From Nanobdellota archaeon (GTDB lineage: Archaea; Nanobdellota; Nanobdellia; SCGC-AAA011-G17; GW2011-AR17), in the NCBI GenBank assembly GCA_013329215.1, contig DUKS01000022.1, forward strand, positions 1 through 33,709: 33,709 nt of DNA, given 5' to 3'. Under the pieces are notes generated by a model that worked only from the letters and a program-made list of their open reading frames with translations, had not been told where the DNA came from and ran no database searches. The position numbers and the translations under genes are program-made. This document shows positions 6,986 to 14,634 of this stretch, in pieces. Numbering within the stretch: the stretch's first letter is position 1; each line of letters starts with the position of its first letter.

Positions 6986-7788
6986 TCGAGCGAAAATTCG
7001 TTGCAGAGAAGATGAAGGAACTTGAAGTTGAAGAGTACATTGCAAGGGAAATTGGAAAGGACAAGTACAGCTTCCTGCTTATCAAGAAAACGCCTCTCGG
7101 AGAAAAAATCACAATATACACTTCAAAGCCGGGGTTCATTGTCGGAAAGCGCGGCGAAACAATCAAGAAAATGACTGAAGTGCTTAAGCACAGCTTCCAC
7201 ATGGACAACCCGCAGGTTGAAGTTGCAGAGTTTGACAACCCTGACCAGGAAGCAAAGTCAGTGGCAGACTACATTGCAGGCTCATTGGAAAGGTTCGGCT
7301 CAAACAGGTTCAAGTCAGTCGGGTACAAGGCGCTGCAGAGGATAATGGATGCAGGCGCGTTGGGTGCTGAAATCAAAATCAGCGGAAGGGGAGTCCCGAG
7401 CAGCAGGGCAAAGAGCTGGAGATTTTATGCTGGCCTTCTGAAAAAGGCAGGCGACATATCAGACTCAAAAGTCAGGAAAGCAATAACATCAGCAAACCTC
7501 AAGTCAGGGACAATCGGGATAAAAGTAAGCATAATGCCGTCCGATGTTGAGCTGCCTGACAAGATCACGTTCATCACAGCTGTTGAAGATAAAAAGGAAG
7601 AAGAGCCTGTTAAAGAGGCAACTGCCGAGGAAAAGCAGGCAGAGGAAAAGGCTGAAGAGGCTGTGAAGGAAATCAAGAAGGAGAAGAAGCCGAAGAAGAA
7701 GCCTGCCGAGAAAAAGGAAAAGCAGGCAAAGCCAAAGAAAGAAGAATCCAAAGAAGAGAAAAAGGCAGAAGAAGAGAAGAAAGATTAA
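6982..7788 (+). CDS. rps3: 30S ribosomal protein uS3 with long K/E-rich tail
   Basis: uS3 is a head protein at the mRNA entry channel. An N-terminal KH domain is visible with the loop IVGKRGETIKKM at about residues 52-63. The C-terminal domain includes GAEIKISGRGVPSSRAKSW. The core ends near residue 205 and is followed by some 60 residues of almost only K, E, A and P, much longer than in model archaea. The start overlaps the uL22 stop (ATGA). Confidence 0.97.
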   Translation: MIERKFVAEKMKELEVEEYIAREIGKDKYSFLLIKKTPLGEKITIYTSKPGFIVGKRGETIKKMTEVLKHSFHMDNPQVEVAEFDNPDQEAKSVADYIAGSLERFGSNRFKSVGYKALQRIMDAGALGAEIKISGRGVPSSRAKSWRFYAGLLKKAGDISDSKVRKAITSANLKSGTIGIKVSIMPSDVELPDKITFITAVEDKKEEEPVKEATAEEKQAEEKAEEAVKEIKKEKKPKKKPAEKKEKQAKPKKEESKEEKKAEEEKKD

Positions 7789-7789
7789 A

Positions 7790-8068
7790 ATGTCAAAGAA
7801 AAAATCAAAGGCAGTCAGGCAGATGGGAAATGAGCAGGCGCTTGAAAAGCTTGCAGAGCTCAGGAAAGAGCTTTTGAAGGCGAATTCCCAGATTGCAGTA
7901 GGCACTGTGCCTGAAAGCCCGGGAAAGGTAAAGCAGATAAAGAAGGAGATTTCCAGAATACTCACTATCATAAGTGAGCCTGTGCAGCAAAAGGCTGCAA
8001 AGGCAGCAGTGGCGCCGCAAGGTGCTGCTGTGCAAGAAAAACCCAAGGAGGCTAAGCGAACTAAATGA
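7790..8068 (+). CDS. rpl29: 50S ribosomal protein uL29
   Basis: uL29 binds near the tunnel exit beside uL23. The helical pair EKLAELRKELLKANSQIAVG and GKVKQIKKEISRILTII is the family hallmark. The 92-aa protein has a short basic N-terminal extension and an A/K/P-rich C-terminal tail of about 25 residues. It starts one base after uS3 and overlaps aIF1 by 4 nt. Confidence 0.95.
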   Translation: MSKKKSKAVRQMGNEQALEKLAELRKELLKANSQIAVGTVPESPGKVKQIKKEISRILTIISEPVQQKAAKAAVAPQGAAVQEKPKEAKRTK

Positions 8069-8379
8069 GCGAGGTATGCTCAAAATGCGGCCTGCCCAAA
8101 GACCTTTGCGTCTGCGAGACAATAGCAAAGGAGGAGCAGAAGATTGAGGTCAAGCTCATCAAGAAGAAGTTCGGAAAGTTTTCGACTGTTGTCACGGGCA
8201 TAAACGACAAGAGCATAAACCTGAAGGAGCTTCAGAAAGGGCTCAAGTCAAAGCTTGCCTGCGGCGGCACTGTCAAGGACGGAGTCATCGAGCTTCAGGG
8301 GAACCACCTCGCAAAAGTGAGGCAGTACCTGAGGGAGTTCGGGTTTCCGGCAGAGTCAATCAAGGTCGTGGAATGGTAG
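8065..8379 (+). CDS. translation initiation factor aIF1 (SUI1 family)
   Basis: aIF1 binds the 30S P site and checks start-codon recognition. The 104-aa protein has the archaeal N-terminal cysteine cluster CSKCGLPKDLCVC, probably binding zinc, followed by the SUI1 fold with FGKFSTVVTG, LKSKLACGGTVKDGVIELQG and the C-terminal helix region. Its position between uL29 and Rnp1 is conserved in archaea. The stop abuts the Rnp1 ATG with no gap. Confidence 0.95.
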   Translation: MSEVCSKCGLPKDLCVCETIAKEEQKIEVKLIKKKFGKFSTVVTGINDKSINLKELQKGLKSKLACGGTVKDGVIELQGNHLAKVRQYLREFGFPAESIKVVEW

Positions 8380-8634
8380 ATGACTGCAGACATATTGCGG
8401 CACGAGCTCATCGGGCTTGAGATTGAAGTTGTCACGTCGCCGAACAGTAGCCTCGTGGGAATCAAAGGAAAAATCATAGACGAAACGCGCAATACGCTGC
8501 GCATACAGGGCCGCGGAAAGGTGCTGACAATCATGAAAAACGCAATCGTGTTCAGGGCGAGCATCGGAGGAAGGATTGTTGAGATAGACGGCTCTTCAAT
8601 TATGGGAAGGCCGGAGGACAGGATTAAAAAATGA
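8380..8634 (+). CDS. rnp1: RNase P protein component 1 (Rpp29/Pop4 family)
   Basis: This is a protein subunit of archaeal RNase P that, with its partner proteins, helps the RNA subunit remove tRNA 5' leaders. The 84-aa length and the Sm-like beta-barrel sequence HELIGLEIEVVTSPN, LVGIKGKIIDETRNTL and MGRPEDRIKK match the family. It is in the conserved position before uS17, with a 4-nt overlap. Confidence 0.94.
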   Translation: MTADILRHELIGLEIEVVTSPNSSLVGIKGKIIDETRNTLRIQGRGKVLTIMKNAIVFRASIGGRIVEIDGSSIMGRPEDRIKK

Positions 8635-8969
8635 AAAAAGCAAGAAACATCGGATTCGAGGTAAAAGCGCCGAAAGGCACATGCGTTGACAGGCACTGCC
8701 CTTTTCACGGCGAACTTAGCCTGCGCGGCAGGACGTTTACAGGCACAGTCGCAAGCACTGACTTCAACAAGACAGCAAGCGTCAAGTGGGAAAGAAGCGC
8801 TTACATATCAAAATACGAAAGGTACGAGGTAAGAAACAGCAAGATAAAGGCGCACAACCCTGACTGCATAGGCGCAAAAGTCGGGGACCTGGTGAAGGTA
8901 ATGGAGTGCAGGCCCATCAGCAAGACAAAAAACTTTGTAATCATAGAATTACTGGAGAAGAAGGAGTAA
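8631..8969 (+). CDS. rps17: 30S ribosomal protein uS17
   Basis: uS17 is a primary 16S rRNA binder of the 30S body. The archaeal form is shown by CVDRHCPFHGELSLRGRTFT, the OB-fold strands and the YEVRNSKIKAHNP segment. At 112 aa it is of normal length. Its stop is followed after one base by the ATG of the 17-codon insert ORF that separates it from uL14. Confidence 0.96.
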   Translation: MKKARNIGFEVKAPKGTCVDRHCPFHGELSLRGRTFTGTVASTDFNKTASVKWERSAYISKYERYEVRNSKIKAHNPDCIGAKVGDLVKVMECRPISKTKNFVIIELLEKKE

Positions 8970-8970
8970 A

Positions 8971-9026
8971 ATGATTACCGAGCAGAAGGCGAAGGGAATC
9001 TTCGAACGAAGAGGAGTGGAGTGAGA
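8971..9026 (+). repeat. inserted repeat with 17-codon mini-ORF before uL14
   Basis: An ATG placed one base after the uS17 stop opens a 17-residue frame (MITEQKAKGIFERRGVE) ending in TGA at 9022-9024, just before the uL14 ATG at 9027. The insert contains CGAAGGGAATCTTCG, able to form a 6-bp stem with one G-U pair and a GAA loop. It also supplies the GGAGTG ribosome-binding site of uL14. It is clearly related to the insert before uS8 (11309) and less closely to 29253-29308. Whether the mini-ORF is translated is unknown. Confidence 0.7.
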
Positions 9027-9428
9027 ATGAAAGCAGTTCCGGCATATGTCACAAGGGTATTGCCTCTTGGCGCAAAGATCGCTACATGCGACAACTCTGG
9101 CGCAAAGATAATACAGCTTATGAACGTAAGGACAATCAAGACAATAAGGAGAAGGACGCAGCAGGCTGGTGTAGCAGACCTGTGCATGGCTGCTGTCATA
9201 AAGGGAAAGCCGGAAATGAGAAAGCAGGTGGTTTTCGCAATCATAGTCAGGCAGAAGAAGGAGTACAGGAGGCCGTCAGGAGAAAGGATTAAGTTCGAGG
9301 ACAATGCGGCAATCGTGCTTAAGGATGACAAGGGCAACCCGAAGGGAACTATCTTCAAGGGTCCGATAGCAAAGGAAGTAGCTGACCGCTGGCCGCTGGT
9401 TGCAAAAGTGGCAAGCATGGTTGTATAA
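9027..9428 (+). CDS. rpl14: 50S ribosomal protein uL14
   Basis: uL14 lies at the subunit interface and contacts 16S helix 14. The conserved segment LGAKIATCDNSGAKIIQLMN and the ending KVASMVV identify the family. The ATG at 9027 gives 133 residues, the archaeal length. The track's GTG at 9021 adds two residues and overlaps the insert's stop codon. GGAGTG at 9013-9018 is well spaced for 9027. Confidence 0.96.
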   Translation: MKAVPAYVTRVLPLGAKIATCDNSGAKIIQLMNVRTIKTIRRRTQQAGVADLCMAAVIKGKPEMRKQVVFAIIVRQKKEYRRPSGERIKFEDNAAIVLKDDKGNPKGTIFKGPIAKEVADRWPLVAKVASMVV

Positions 9429-9439
9429 GGTGGAAAAAA

Positions 9440-9829
9440 ATGGTTAAATGGAGCAAGGACTGGAAGGCAAGCACAAGGCCGAGGAAGCAGAGGAACTACA
9501 GGACAAGGGCGCCCCTGCACATAAAGCAGAAAATGCTTGCAGCGCACCTTTCAAAAGAATTAAGGGCAAAATATTCAAGAAGAAGCATAGCATTGAGAAA
9601 AGGCGACAAGGTAAAAATCGCAAGGGGCCAGTTCAGGGGCAAGTCAGGAAATATCACAGAAGTAAGGGTAAAGGAAATGAAAGTTGCTGTGGAGGGTATT
9701 GAAAACATAAGAAAGGACGGCTCAAAGATGCCTTACATGCTTGAGCCTTCAAACCTCACGGTCACAGAGCTGAACATTGAAGACAAGAGAAGGAAAGAAT
9801 CGCTTGAAAGGAAGAAGGGAGCTAAGTAA
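9440..9829 (+). CDS. rpl24: 50S ribosomal protein uL24
   Basis: uL24 is an assembly initiator near the tunnel exit. The archaeal N-terminus WSKDWKASTRPRKQRNYR and the KOW motif KGDKVKIARGQFRGKSGNIT at about residue 55 are clear. At 129 aa it has the usual length, with a basic end. It begins 11 nt after uL14 and ends one base before eS4. Confidence 0.96.
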   Translation: MVKWSKDWKASTRPRKQRNYRTRAPLHIKQKMLAAHLSKELRAKYSRRSIALRKGDKVKIARGQFRGKSGNITEVRVKEMKVAVEGIENIRKDGSKMPYMLEPSNLTVTELNIEDKRRKESLERKKGAK

Positions 9830-9830
9830 A

Positions 9831-10538
9831 ATGGTAAAGAATCATCTCAAAAGGCTGAATGTGCCGAAGTCATGGCCGGTTAAGAGGAAAACAAGCAAGT
9901 GGATAGTGAAGCCGAGGAGCTCGCACCCTCTTGGCCAGTGCCTGCCTGTATCAGTAATACTCAAGGAAGTGCTCGGGTTCGCGGCAACAGCGAAAGAAGC
10001 AAAAGTAATACTCAACCAGAAGCTCATGCTTGTGAACAAGAAGGCAAGGAAAGAGCCTAAGTTCGGGGCAGGATTGCTGGATGTTGTTGAGCTGCCGGGC
10101 ATGAAGCTGCACTACAGGATTTTGCTTAGCAAGCAGGGCAAGCTGGTGCTCCATCCTATTGATGAAAAGGAAGCGTCAATAAGGCCGTGTAAGATACAGT
10201 CAAAGAGAATTGTTGCGGGCGGAAAAATACAGATTGCGTTTGCAGACGGCACAACAATGTTCACAGACAACAAGGAATACAAGGCAGGGGACACTCTTGT
10301 GCTCTCAATGCCTGACAACAAGGTCAGGGAACACCTGAAGTTTGAGAAGGGCGCGATGTTATACATCACTGCTGGAAGGCAGGCATCGCTTTACGGCACA
10401 TTTGAGGAAGTAAGGCAGTTCAGCGGCGCGCAGCCTGACAATATAGTTGTTTCCCACGCAGGCAAGCATTATGAAACAAGAAAGGATTATGCAATGGTTA
10501 TCGGCAGGGAAAAGCCTGCTATATCAATGGTAGACTAA
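9831..10538 (+). CDS. rps4e: 30S ribosomal protein eS4
   Basis: eS4 is an archaeal/eukaryotic small-subunit protein with an S4-type RNA-binding domain and a KOW-like domain. The start is placed at 9831 (MVKNHLKRLNVPKSWPVKRK), which matches the family N-terminus and follows uL24 by one base. The track start at 9777 lies inside uL24. The 235-aa length is normal. Confidence 0.96.
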   Translation: MVKNHLKRLNVPKSWPVKRKTSKWIVKPRSSHPLGQCLPVSVILKEVLGFAATAKEAKVILNQKLMLVNKKARKEPKFGAGLLDVVELPGMKLHYRILLSKQGKLVLHPIDEKEASIRPCKIQSKRIVAGGKIQIAFADGTTMFTDNKEYKAGDTLVLSMPDNKVREHLKFEKGAMLYITAGRQASLYGTFEEVRQFSGAQPDNIVVSHAGKHYETRKDYAMVIGREKPAISMVD

Positions 10539-10539
10539 G

Positions 10540-11067
10540 ATGGAAAAAGCACAAAACCCAATGAAGGAAATCCAGGTTGAGAAAGTAACGCTCAACATCG
10601 GGACAGGAAAGCCCGGGGCAGAGCTTGAGAAAGCGCTGAAGCTGCTTCAGGCTCTCGCGGGGAAAAAGCCTGTCGAGACAAAAACAGTAAAGAGAATACC
10701 TACATGGGGTCTGAGGCCCGGCCTTTCAATAGGCGCGAAAGTGACATTGAGGGGAAAGGAAGCAGAGGAAATGCTCAAGAGGCTGCTGCAGGCAGTCGAG
10801 CACAAGCTGCGCAACTACCAGATAGGAAAGGACGGAAATTTCGCTTTCGGCGTAAAGGAATACATTGATATACCCGGAATGAAATACAACATGGAAATAG
10901 GGATGATGGGACTTGAGGCTGCTGTCACGCTTAGAAGGGCGGGCTTCAGCATAAGGCGAAGGAAAATAAAGCCCAAGAAGCTTCCGGACAGGCACAAGAT
11001 TCACAAGGACGAGACAAAAATGTTTTTGCAGACGAAATACAATGTAAAGTTTGACGAGGAGAAGTAA
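10540..11067 (+). CDS. rpl5: 50S ribosomal protein uL5
   Basis: uL5 binds 5S rRNA in the central protuberance. The sequence [19 protein letters not shown] near the N-terminus, [14 protein letters not shown] and the [20 protein letters not shown] segment are typical. It is 175 aa long and starts one base after eS4. Confidence 0.96.
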   Translation: MEKAQNPMKEIQVEKVTLNIGTGKPGAELEKALKLLQALAGKKPVETKTVKRIPTWGLRPGLSIGAKVTLRGKEAEEMLKRLLQAVEHKLRNYQIGKDGNFAFGVKEYIDIPGMKYNMEIGMMGLEAAVTLRRAGFSIRRRKIKPKKLPDRHKIHKDETKMFLQTKYNVKFDEEK

Positions 11068-11069
11068 GA

Positions 11070-11300
11070 ATGACAGCAGGAAGCCACACAAAAATGCTTA
11101 ACCAGCTTTCAGGAAAGCCGGCTAAGCTGAAGAAATATGAAAAGTTCAACGTGCCCAAGAAAAGGACAACAGGGTACAACCTGAAGCCGTGCAGGCTGTG
11201 CGGCAGGATTGGTGGGCACATGAAGATATACGGGCTTGAGCTGTGCAGGCAGTGCTTCAGGGATAATGCAAAAAGGCTTGGGTTCAAAAAATACAGGTAG
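11070..11300 (+). CDS. rps14: 30S ribosomal protein uS14, zinc type, extended N-terminus
   Basis: uS14 is a head protein that contacts uS3 and uS10. A zinc-binding pair CRLC (Cys41, Cys44) and CRQC (Cys59, Cys62) is intact and the C-terminus [13 protein letters not shown] is canonical. At 76 aa it is about 20 residues longer than the usual 50-56 aa archaeal form, owing to a basic N-terminal extension. It begins two bases after uL5. Confidence 0.95.
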   Translation: MTAGSHTKMLNQLSGKPAKLKKYEKFNVPKKRTTGYNLKPCRLCGRIGGHMKIYGLELCRQCFRDNAKRLGFKKYR

Positions 11301-11308
11301 GTACAAAA

Positions 11309-11361
11309 ATGGTTAACGAGCATAGCGAAGGGAACCTTCGAATGAACGGGAGTGAATGAGA
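11309..11361 (+). repeat. inserted repeat with 16-codon mini-ORF before uS8
   Basis: An ATG nine bases after the uS14 stop opens a 16-residue frame (MVNEHSEGNLRMNGSE) whose TGA ends at 11359, just before the chosen uS8 ATG (11362). It shares most bases with the insert at 8971, including CGAAGGGAACCTTCG, a perfect 6-bp stem with GAA loop, then GAATGA and GGGAGTGA, which serves as the uS8 Shine-Dalgarno sequence. The same architecture before two genes of one operon argues against chance. Confidence 0.7.
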
Positions 11362-11754
11362 ATGAGCATGAACGACACACTGGCAGCCGCAATGTCAAAG
11401 ATGCAGAATGCGGAAAAAATAGGAAGGGACAGTTGCTTAGTAAGCCCTGTATCAAAAATGCTTACTCAGGTGCTTGACCTAATGCAGGCAAAGGGATATG
11501 TCTCTGGCTATGAGGTCGCAGACAAGGGCAGGGGTGGCGTGCTCAAGATAGGCCTGAACGGCGGCATAAACAAGTGCGGTGTGATAAAGCCGAGGTTTGC
11601 AGTTACAAAAGCAGACTTTGAAAAGTTTGAGAAAAGATACCTGCCTGCTAAGGATTTCGGATTCATAGTCATATCGACAACAAAAGGCCTGATGACCCTT
11701 GAGGAAGCAAGGGAGAAAGGGCTTGGAGGAAGGCTAATCGCCTATGTATACTAA
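11362..11754 (+). CDS. rps8: 30S ribosomal protein uS8
   Basis: uS8 binds the central domain of 16S rRNA, and in bacteria it also represses its own operon. The start at 11362 (MSMNDTLAAAMSKMQNAEKI) gives the archaeal 130 aa and has GGGAGTGA six bases upstream. The track start at 11356 overlaps the mini-ORF stop. The C-terminus ISTTKGLMTLEEAREKGLGG is canonical. The stop abuts the uL6 ATG. Confidence 0.96.
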   Translation: MSMNDTLAAAMSKMQNAEKIGRDSCLVSPVSKMLTQVLDLMQAKGYVSGYEVADKGRGGVLKIGLNGGINKCGVIKPRFAVTKADFEKFEKRYLPAKDFGFIVISTTKGLMTLEEAREKGLGGRLIAYVY

Positions 11755-12300
11755 ATGATAGAGGAAAGAAGGCTTACAAAGGAAGTTACAGTGCCCGAGG
11801 GCGTAACAGTCAGCGTGCAGGGCAAGGAGGTCCATGTGAAAGGGCCGAAGGGGGAGATAGTGAGAAAACTGTTTGACCCGACTGTAAAAATGGAAGTCAT
11901 TGAAAACAAGGTTAAGCTAAGCCCAAAGAGGCTTACGAAAAAACAGAAAATGCTGATAAACACTTATGTTTCACACCTCAAGAACATGATAAGCGGGGTT
12001 CAGAAGCCGTTCATATACAGGCTCAAGGTATGCTCAAGCCACTTCCCAATATCAGTTTCGGTTGAGGGAAGCACGTTTGTAATCAAGAACTTTTTCGGTG
12101 AAAAAGTCCCGAGAAAGGCAAGAATTGTCCAGGGAGTCAAAGTTGAGGCAAAAGGCGATGTTGTGACAGTAAGCGGCGTTGACCTTGAAGCGGTCGGCCA
12201 GACAGCGACAAACATTGAGCTTGCGTCAAGGATAACAGACAGGGACAGAAGGGTATTCCAGGACGGGGTATGGCTGTTCGAGAAGGCGGTGCAGGAGTAA
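11755..12300 (+). CDS. rpl6: 50S ribosomal protein uL6
   Basis: uL6 lies near the sarcin-ricin loop and factor-binding site. Two tandem L6 domains are visible: GVTVSVQGKEVHVKGPKGEI in the first, and ISVSVEGSTFVIKNFFGEK with GVDLEAVGQTATNIE in the second. It is 181 aa long, a normal size, and starts immediately after the uS8 stop. Confidence 0.96.
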   Translation: MIEERRLTKEVTVPEGVTVSVQGKEVHVKGPKGEIVRKLFDPTVKMEVIENKVKLSPKRLTKKQKMLINTYVSHLKNMISGVQKPFIYRLKVCSSHFPISVSVEGSTFVIKNFFGEKVPRKARIVQGVKVEAKGDVVTVSGVDLEAVGQTATNIELASRITDRDRRVFQDGVWLFEKAVQE

Positions 12301-12305
12301 AAAAA

Positions 12306-12890
12306 ATGGAAAAATTGCTTGCTCTTAAAAAGCAGATCAACAAAAGAAGGCCGAAGTTTGTGAGACAGGAAGGCACAAGCAAGAGAATGCTTCAGAAAGT
12401 CGGCTGGAGAAAGCCGAAAGGGTACCATTCAAAAATCAGGAGAAGGTTCAGGGGCCGCAGGAAAATGCCGTGCTACGGCTATGCATCCCCGAATGCAGTC
12501 AAGGGAATGACAATGCAGGGTCTTTTGCCTGTGAGAGTTGAGAATGTTGCGGAAGCTGCAAGGCTTGTTGCAAAAAGGGACACTGCGGTCATAGCTGCAG
12601 TTGGAAAAAGGGCAAAAGTTGACATAATCAAAAAGCTGCTTGAGGCGAAAGTTAAGATACTCAATGTGCTCAACCCCGAGAAATTCATACAGGATGTTGA
12701 GGCTAAGCTTAATGAAAGGAAAGCGGCAAAGAAGTCAAAGGAAGACAAAAAGAAAAAGTCAAAGGAAGAAAGCCTGAAGAAGGCGGAAGAAAAGAAAAAG
12801 GAAGAGAAAAACGCTGAAGAAAAGACAGAAGAGGAAAAGAAGAAAGAACAGGTTGAAGAGCATAAGAAGTTGCTGGAGAAAGGGCAGTAA
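12306..12890 (+). CDS. rpl32e: 50S ribosomal protein eL32 with long charged tail
   Basis: eL32 is an archaeal/eukaryotic large-subunit protein. The core INKRRPKFVRQEGTSKRM, GWRKPKGYHSKIRRRFRG and CYGYASPNAVKGM is typical and ends near residue 138. The remaining 55 residues are almost only K, E and S, probably a disordered or helical tail. The start at 12306 follows uL6 by five bases, and the track's earlier start lies inside uL6. Confidence 0.95.
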   Translation: MEKLLALKKQINKRRPKFVRQEGTSKRMLQKVGWRKPKGYHSKIRRRFRGRRKMPCYGYASPNAVKGMTMQGLLPVRVENVAEAARLVAKRDTAVIAAVGKRAKVDIIKKLLEAKVKILNVLNPEKFIQDVEAKLNERKAAKKSKEDKKKKSKEESLKKAEEKKKEEKNAEEKTEEEKKKEQVEEHKKLLEKGQ

Positions 12891-12905
12891 TCAAAGGTGT
12901 AAAAA

Positions 12906-13367
12906 ATGAATCTTGCAAATAAAAAAAGGCTTGCAGCGCAGGTCCTGAAGGTAGGGGAATCAAGAGTATGGTTTGACCCTGAAAGGCTTAACGAGATAAA
13001 GGAAGCCATAACCAAAAGGGATATAAGAAAGCTTGTGGGGGACCTGGCGATACAGGCAAAGCCGTCAACAGGCGTTTCAAGGTTTGGGGCAAGGAAGATT
13101 GCAACCCAGAAGCGCAAGGGAAGAAGGCAGGGGGAAGGCTCAAGAAAGGGCACGCCCAATGCAAGAAAATCCAGGAAAGACCTGTGGATGGCAAAGATAA
13201 GGTCGCAGAGGGATTTCCTCACATCATTGAAAGAGAGCGGCCTGATAGCGCCCGCCTCATACAGGAAGATTTACCTGATGTGCAAGGGCGGATATTTCAG
13301 GAGCATAAGGCATATAAAGATGTACATGGAAGAACACCAGATGTTTATCAGGAAGGAGAAGAAATGA
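12906..13367 (+). CDS. rpl19e: 50S ribosomal protein eL19
   Basis: eL19 is a helical archaeal/eukaryotic protein that bridges to the small subunit. The N-terminus LANKKRLAAQVLKVGESRVW and the basic middle RKGRRQGEGSRKGTPNARKS are family hallmarks. It is 153 aa long. The stop overlaps the uL18 start by 4 nt. Confidence 0.96.
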   Translation: MNLANKKRLAAQVLKVGESRVWFDPERLNEIKEAITKRDIRKLVGDLAIQAKPSTGVSRFGARKIATQKRKGRRQGEGSRKGTPNARKSRKDLWMAKIRSQRDFLTSLKESGLIAPASYRKIYLMCKGGYFRSIRHIKMYMEEHQMFIRKEKK

Positions 13368-13870
13368 AACGAAGAAAAAGGTTCATACCGTTCAGGAGAA
13401 AGCTTGAGGGCAAGACTGATTACAGGAAAAGGCTTGCAATGCTTAAGTCAGGCAAGTTGAGGCTGGTAATAAGAAAGTCCCTCAACAACATATCTGCGCA
13501 GCTGATAGGCTATGAAAACGCCGGAGACAAGGTTTTTGTATCAGCGCACAGCAGGGAGCTTCTCAAGCTCGGATGGAAAGGCAAAAGGAAAAATATGCCT
13601 GCTGCATACCTGGTCGGTCTTCTTTGCGGGGTTAAGGCAAAGCAAAGCAAGATAACAGAGGCAATACTTGATGCAGGATTCTATACAAAAGTGAACGGCT
13701 CTGTGGTTTTTTCAGCGCTTAAGGGCGCTGTTGACGCAGGTTTGAAAGTGCCGCATGATGCTGCCGTGCTCCCGAAGGAAGACAGGGTGAAGGGAAAGCA
13801 TATAAAGAACGCCAATATTGAAGCAGAGTTTGAGGCTGTAAAGAAAAAAATACTCGGTGGTGCCAAATGA
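13364..13870 (+). CDS. rpl18: 50S ribosomal protein uL18
   Basis: uL18 binds 5S rRNA together with uL5. The start is placed at 13364 because the N-terminus FIPFRRKLEGKTDYRKRLAM is the family form and the ATGA overlap with eL19 is typical of this operon. The track's 60-residue extension lies inside eL19. The 168-aa protein includes AAYLVGLLCGVKAK and a lysine-rich end. Confidence 0.96.
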   Translation: MKRRKRFIPFRRKLEGKTDYRKRLAMLKSGKLRLVIRKSLNNISAQLIGYENAGDKVFVSAHSRELLKLGWKGKRKNMPAAYLVGLLCGVKAKQSKITEAILDAGFYTKVNGSVVFSALKGAVDAGLKVPHDAAVLPKEDRVKGKHIKNANIEAEFEAVKKKILGGAK

Positions 13871-14634
13871 GAAAACGAAACAGGAAAGATGCTGAGACAA
13901 CCGGAATCTCAAAGGAGAGGGCATTTGACATATCAGCATGGACCCCGAAAACAGACATTGGCAGAAAGATAAAAGCCGGAGAAATTACAAACATTGACAT
14001 GATACTTGATGCAGGCAAGAGGATAATGGAGCCCGAGATTGTGGATGCGTTGCTGAAGGGTCTGCAGGTTGACCTGCTTGAGATAGGCCAGTCAAAGGGA
14101 AAGTTTGGCGGCGGAAAAAGGACAATATGGAAGACTACCCAGAAAAAGAGCAAGGAAGGAAACAAGCCCTCGTTCACTGCAATGGCTGTTGTCGGAAACA
14201 AGGACGGCTATCTGGGCATAGGAATGGGCAAGTCAAAGGAGACAATGCCTGCAAGGGAAAAGGCAACAAAGCAGGCAAAGCTGAACATAATCAAGATAAA
14301 GAGGGGCTGCGGCTCATGGCAATGCAACTGCAGGGAGCCTCACTCGCTACCGTTTGCTGTTTCAGGCAAGAACGGCTCTTCACAGTTGAGGATAATGCCT
14401 GCCCCGAAGGGGACGGGGCTGTGCATGGCCGGCGAAGCAAGGAAAATGCTCGCGCTTGCCGGAGTGAAGGATGTATATTCAAGGACAAAAGGCCAGACAG
14501 TCACAAGGGTAAACCTTTTGATTGCATGCTTCAAGGCGCTGAAAGAGCTCAGCAAGGTAAAGGTAATGCCTGAGTACGTGGCAAAGGCAGGCATAGTGTC
14601 CGGAAGAAAGGAAAACAAAGAGGTAACACAATGA
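13867..14634 (+). CDS. rps5: 30S ribosomal protein uS5
   Basis: uS5 is at the mRNA entry site and affects decoding accuracy. The double-stranded RNA-binding-like domain with FTAMAVVGNKDGYLGIGMGK, the archaeal GCGSWQCNCREPHSLPF and MPAPKGTGLCMAGEARKML identify it. It is 255 aa with a basic N-terminal extension, and overlaps both uL18 and uL30 by 4 nt. Confidence 0.96.
   Translation: MRKRNRKDAETTGISKERAFDISAWTPKTDIGRKIKAGEITNIDMILDAGKRIMEPEIVDALLKGLQVDLLEIGQSKGKFGGGKRTIWKTTQKKSKEGNKPSFTAMAVVGNKDGYLGIGMGKSKETMPAREKATKQAKLNIIKIKRGCGSWQCNCREPHSLPFAVSGKNGSSQLRIMPAPKGTGLCMAGEARKMLALAGVKDVYSRTKGQTVTRVNLLIACFKALKELSKVKVMPEYVAKAGIVSGRKENKEVTQ

Noticed and set aside
9777-9830. N-terminal extension of eS4 in the ORF track
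   Set aside because: It lies wholly inside uL24, and the family N-terminus begins at the ATG 9831.
13184-13363. 60-residue N-terminal extension of uL18 in the ORF track
   Set aside because: It overlaps eL19 in another frame, and the ATGA overlap at 13364 is the operon's normal junction.
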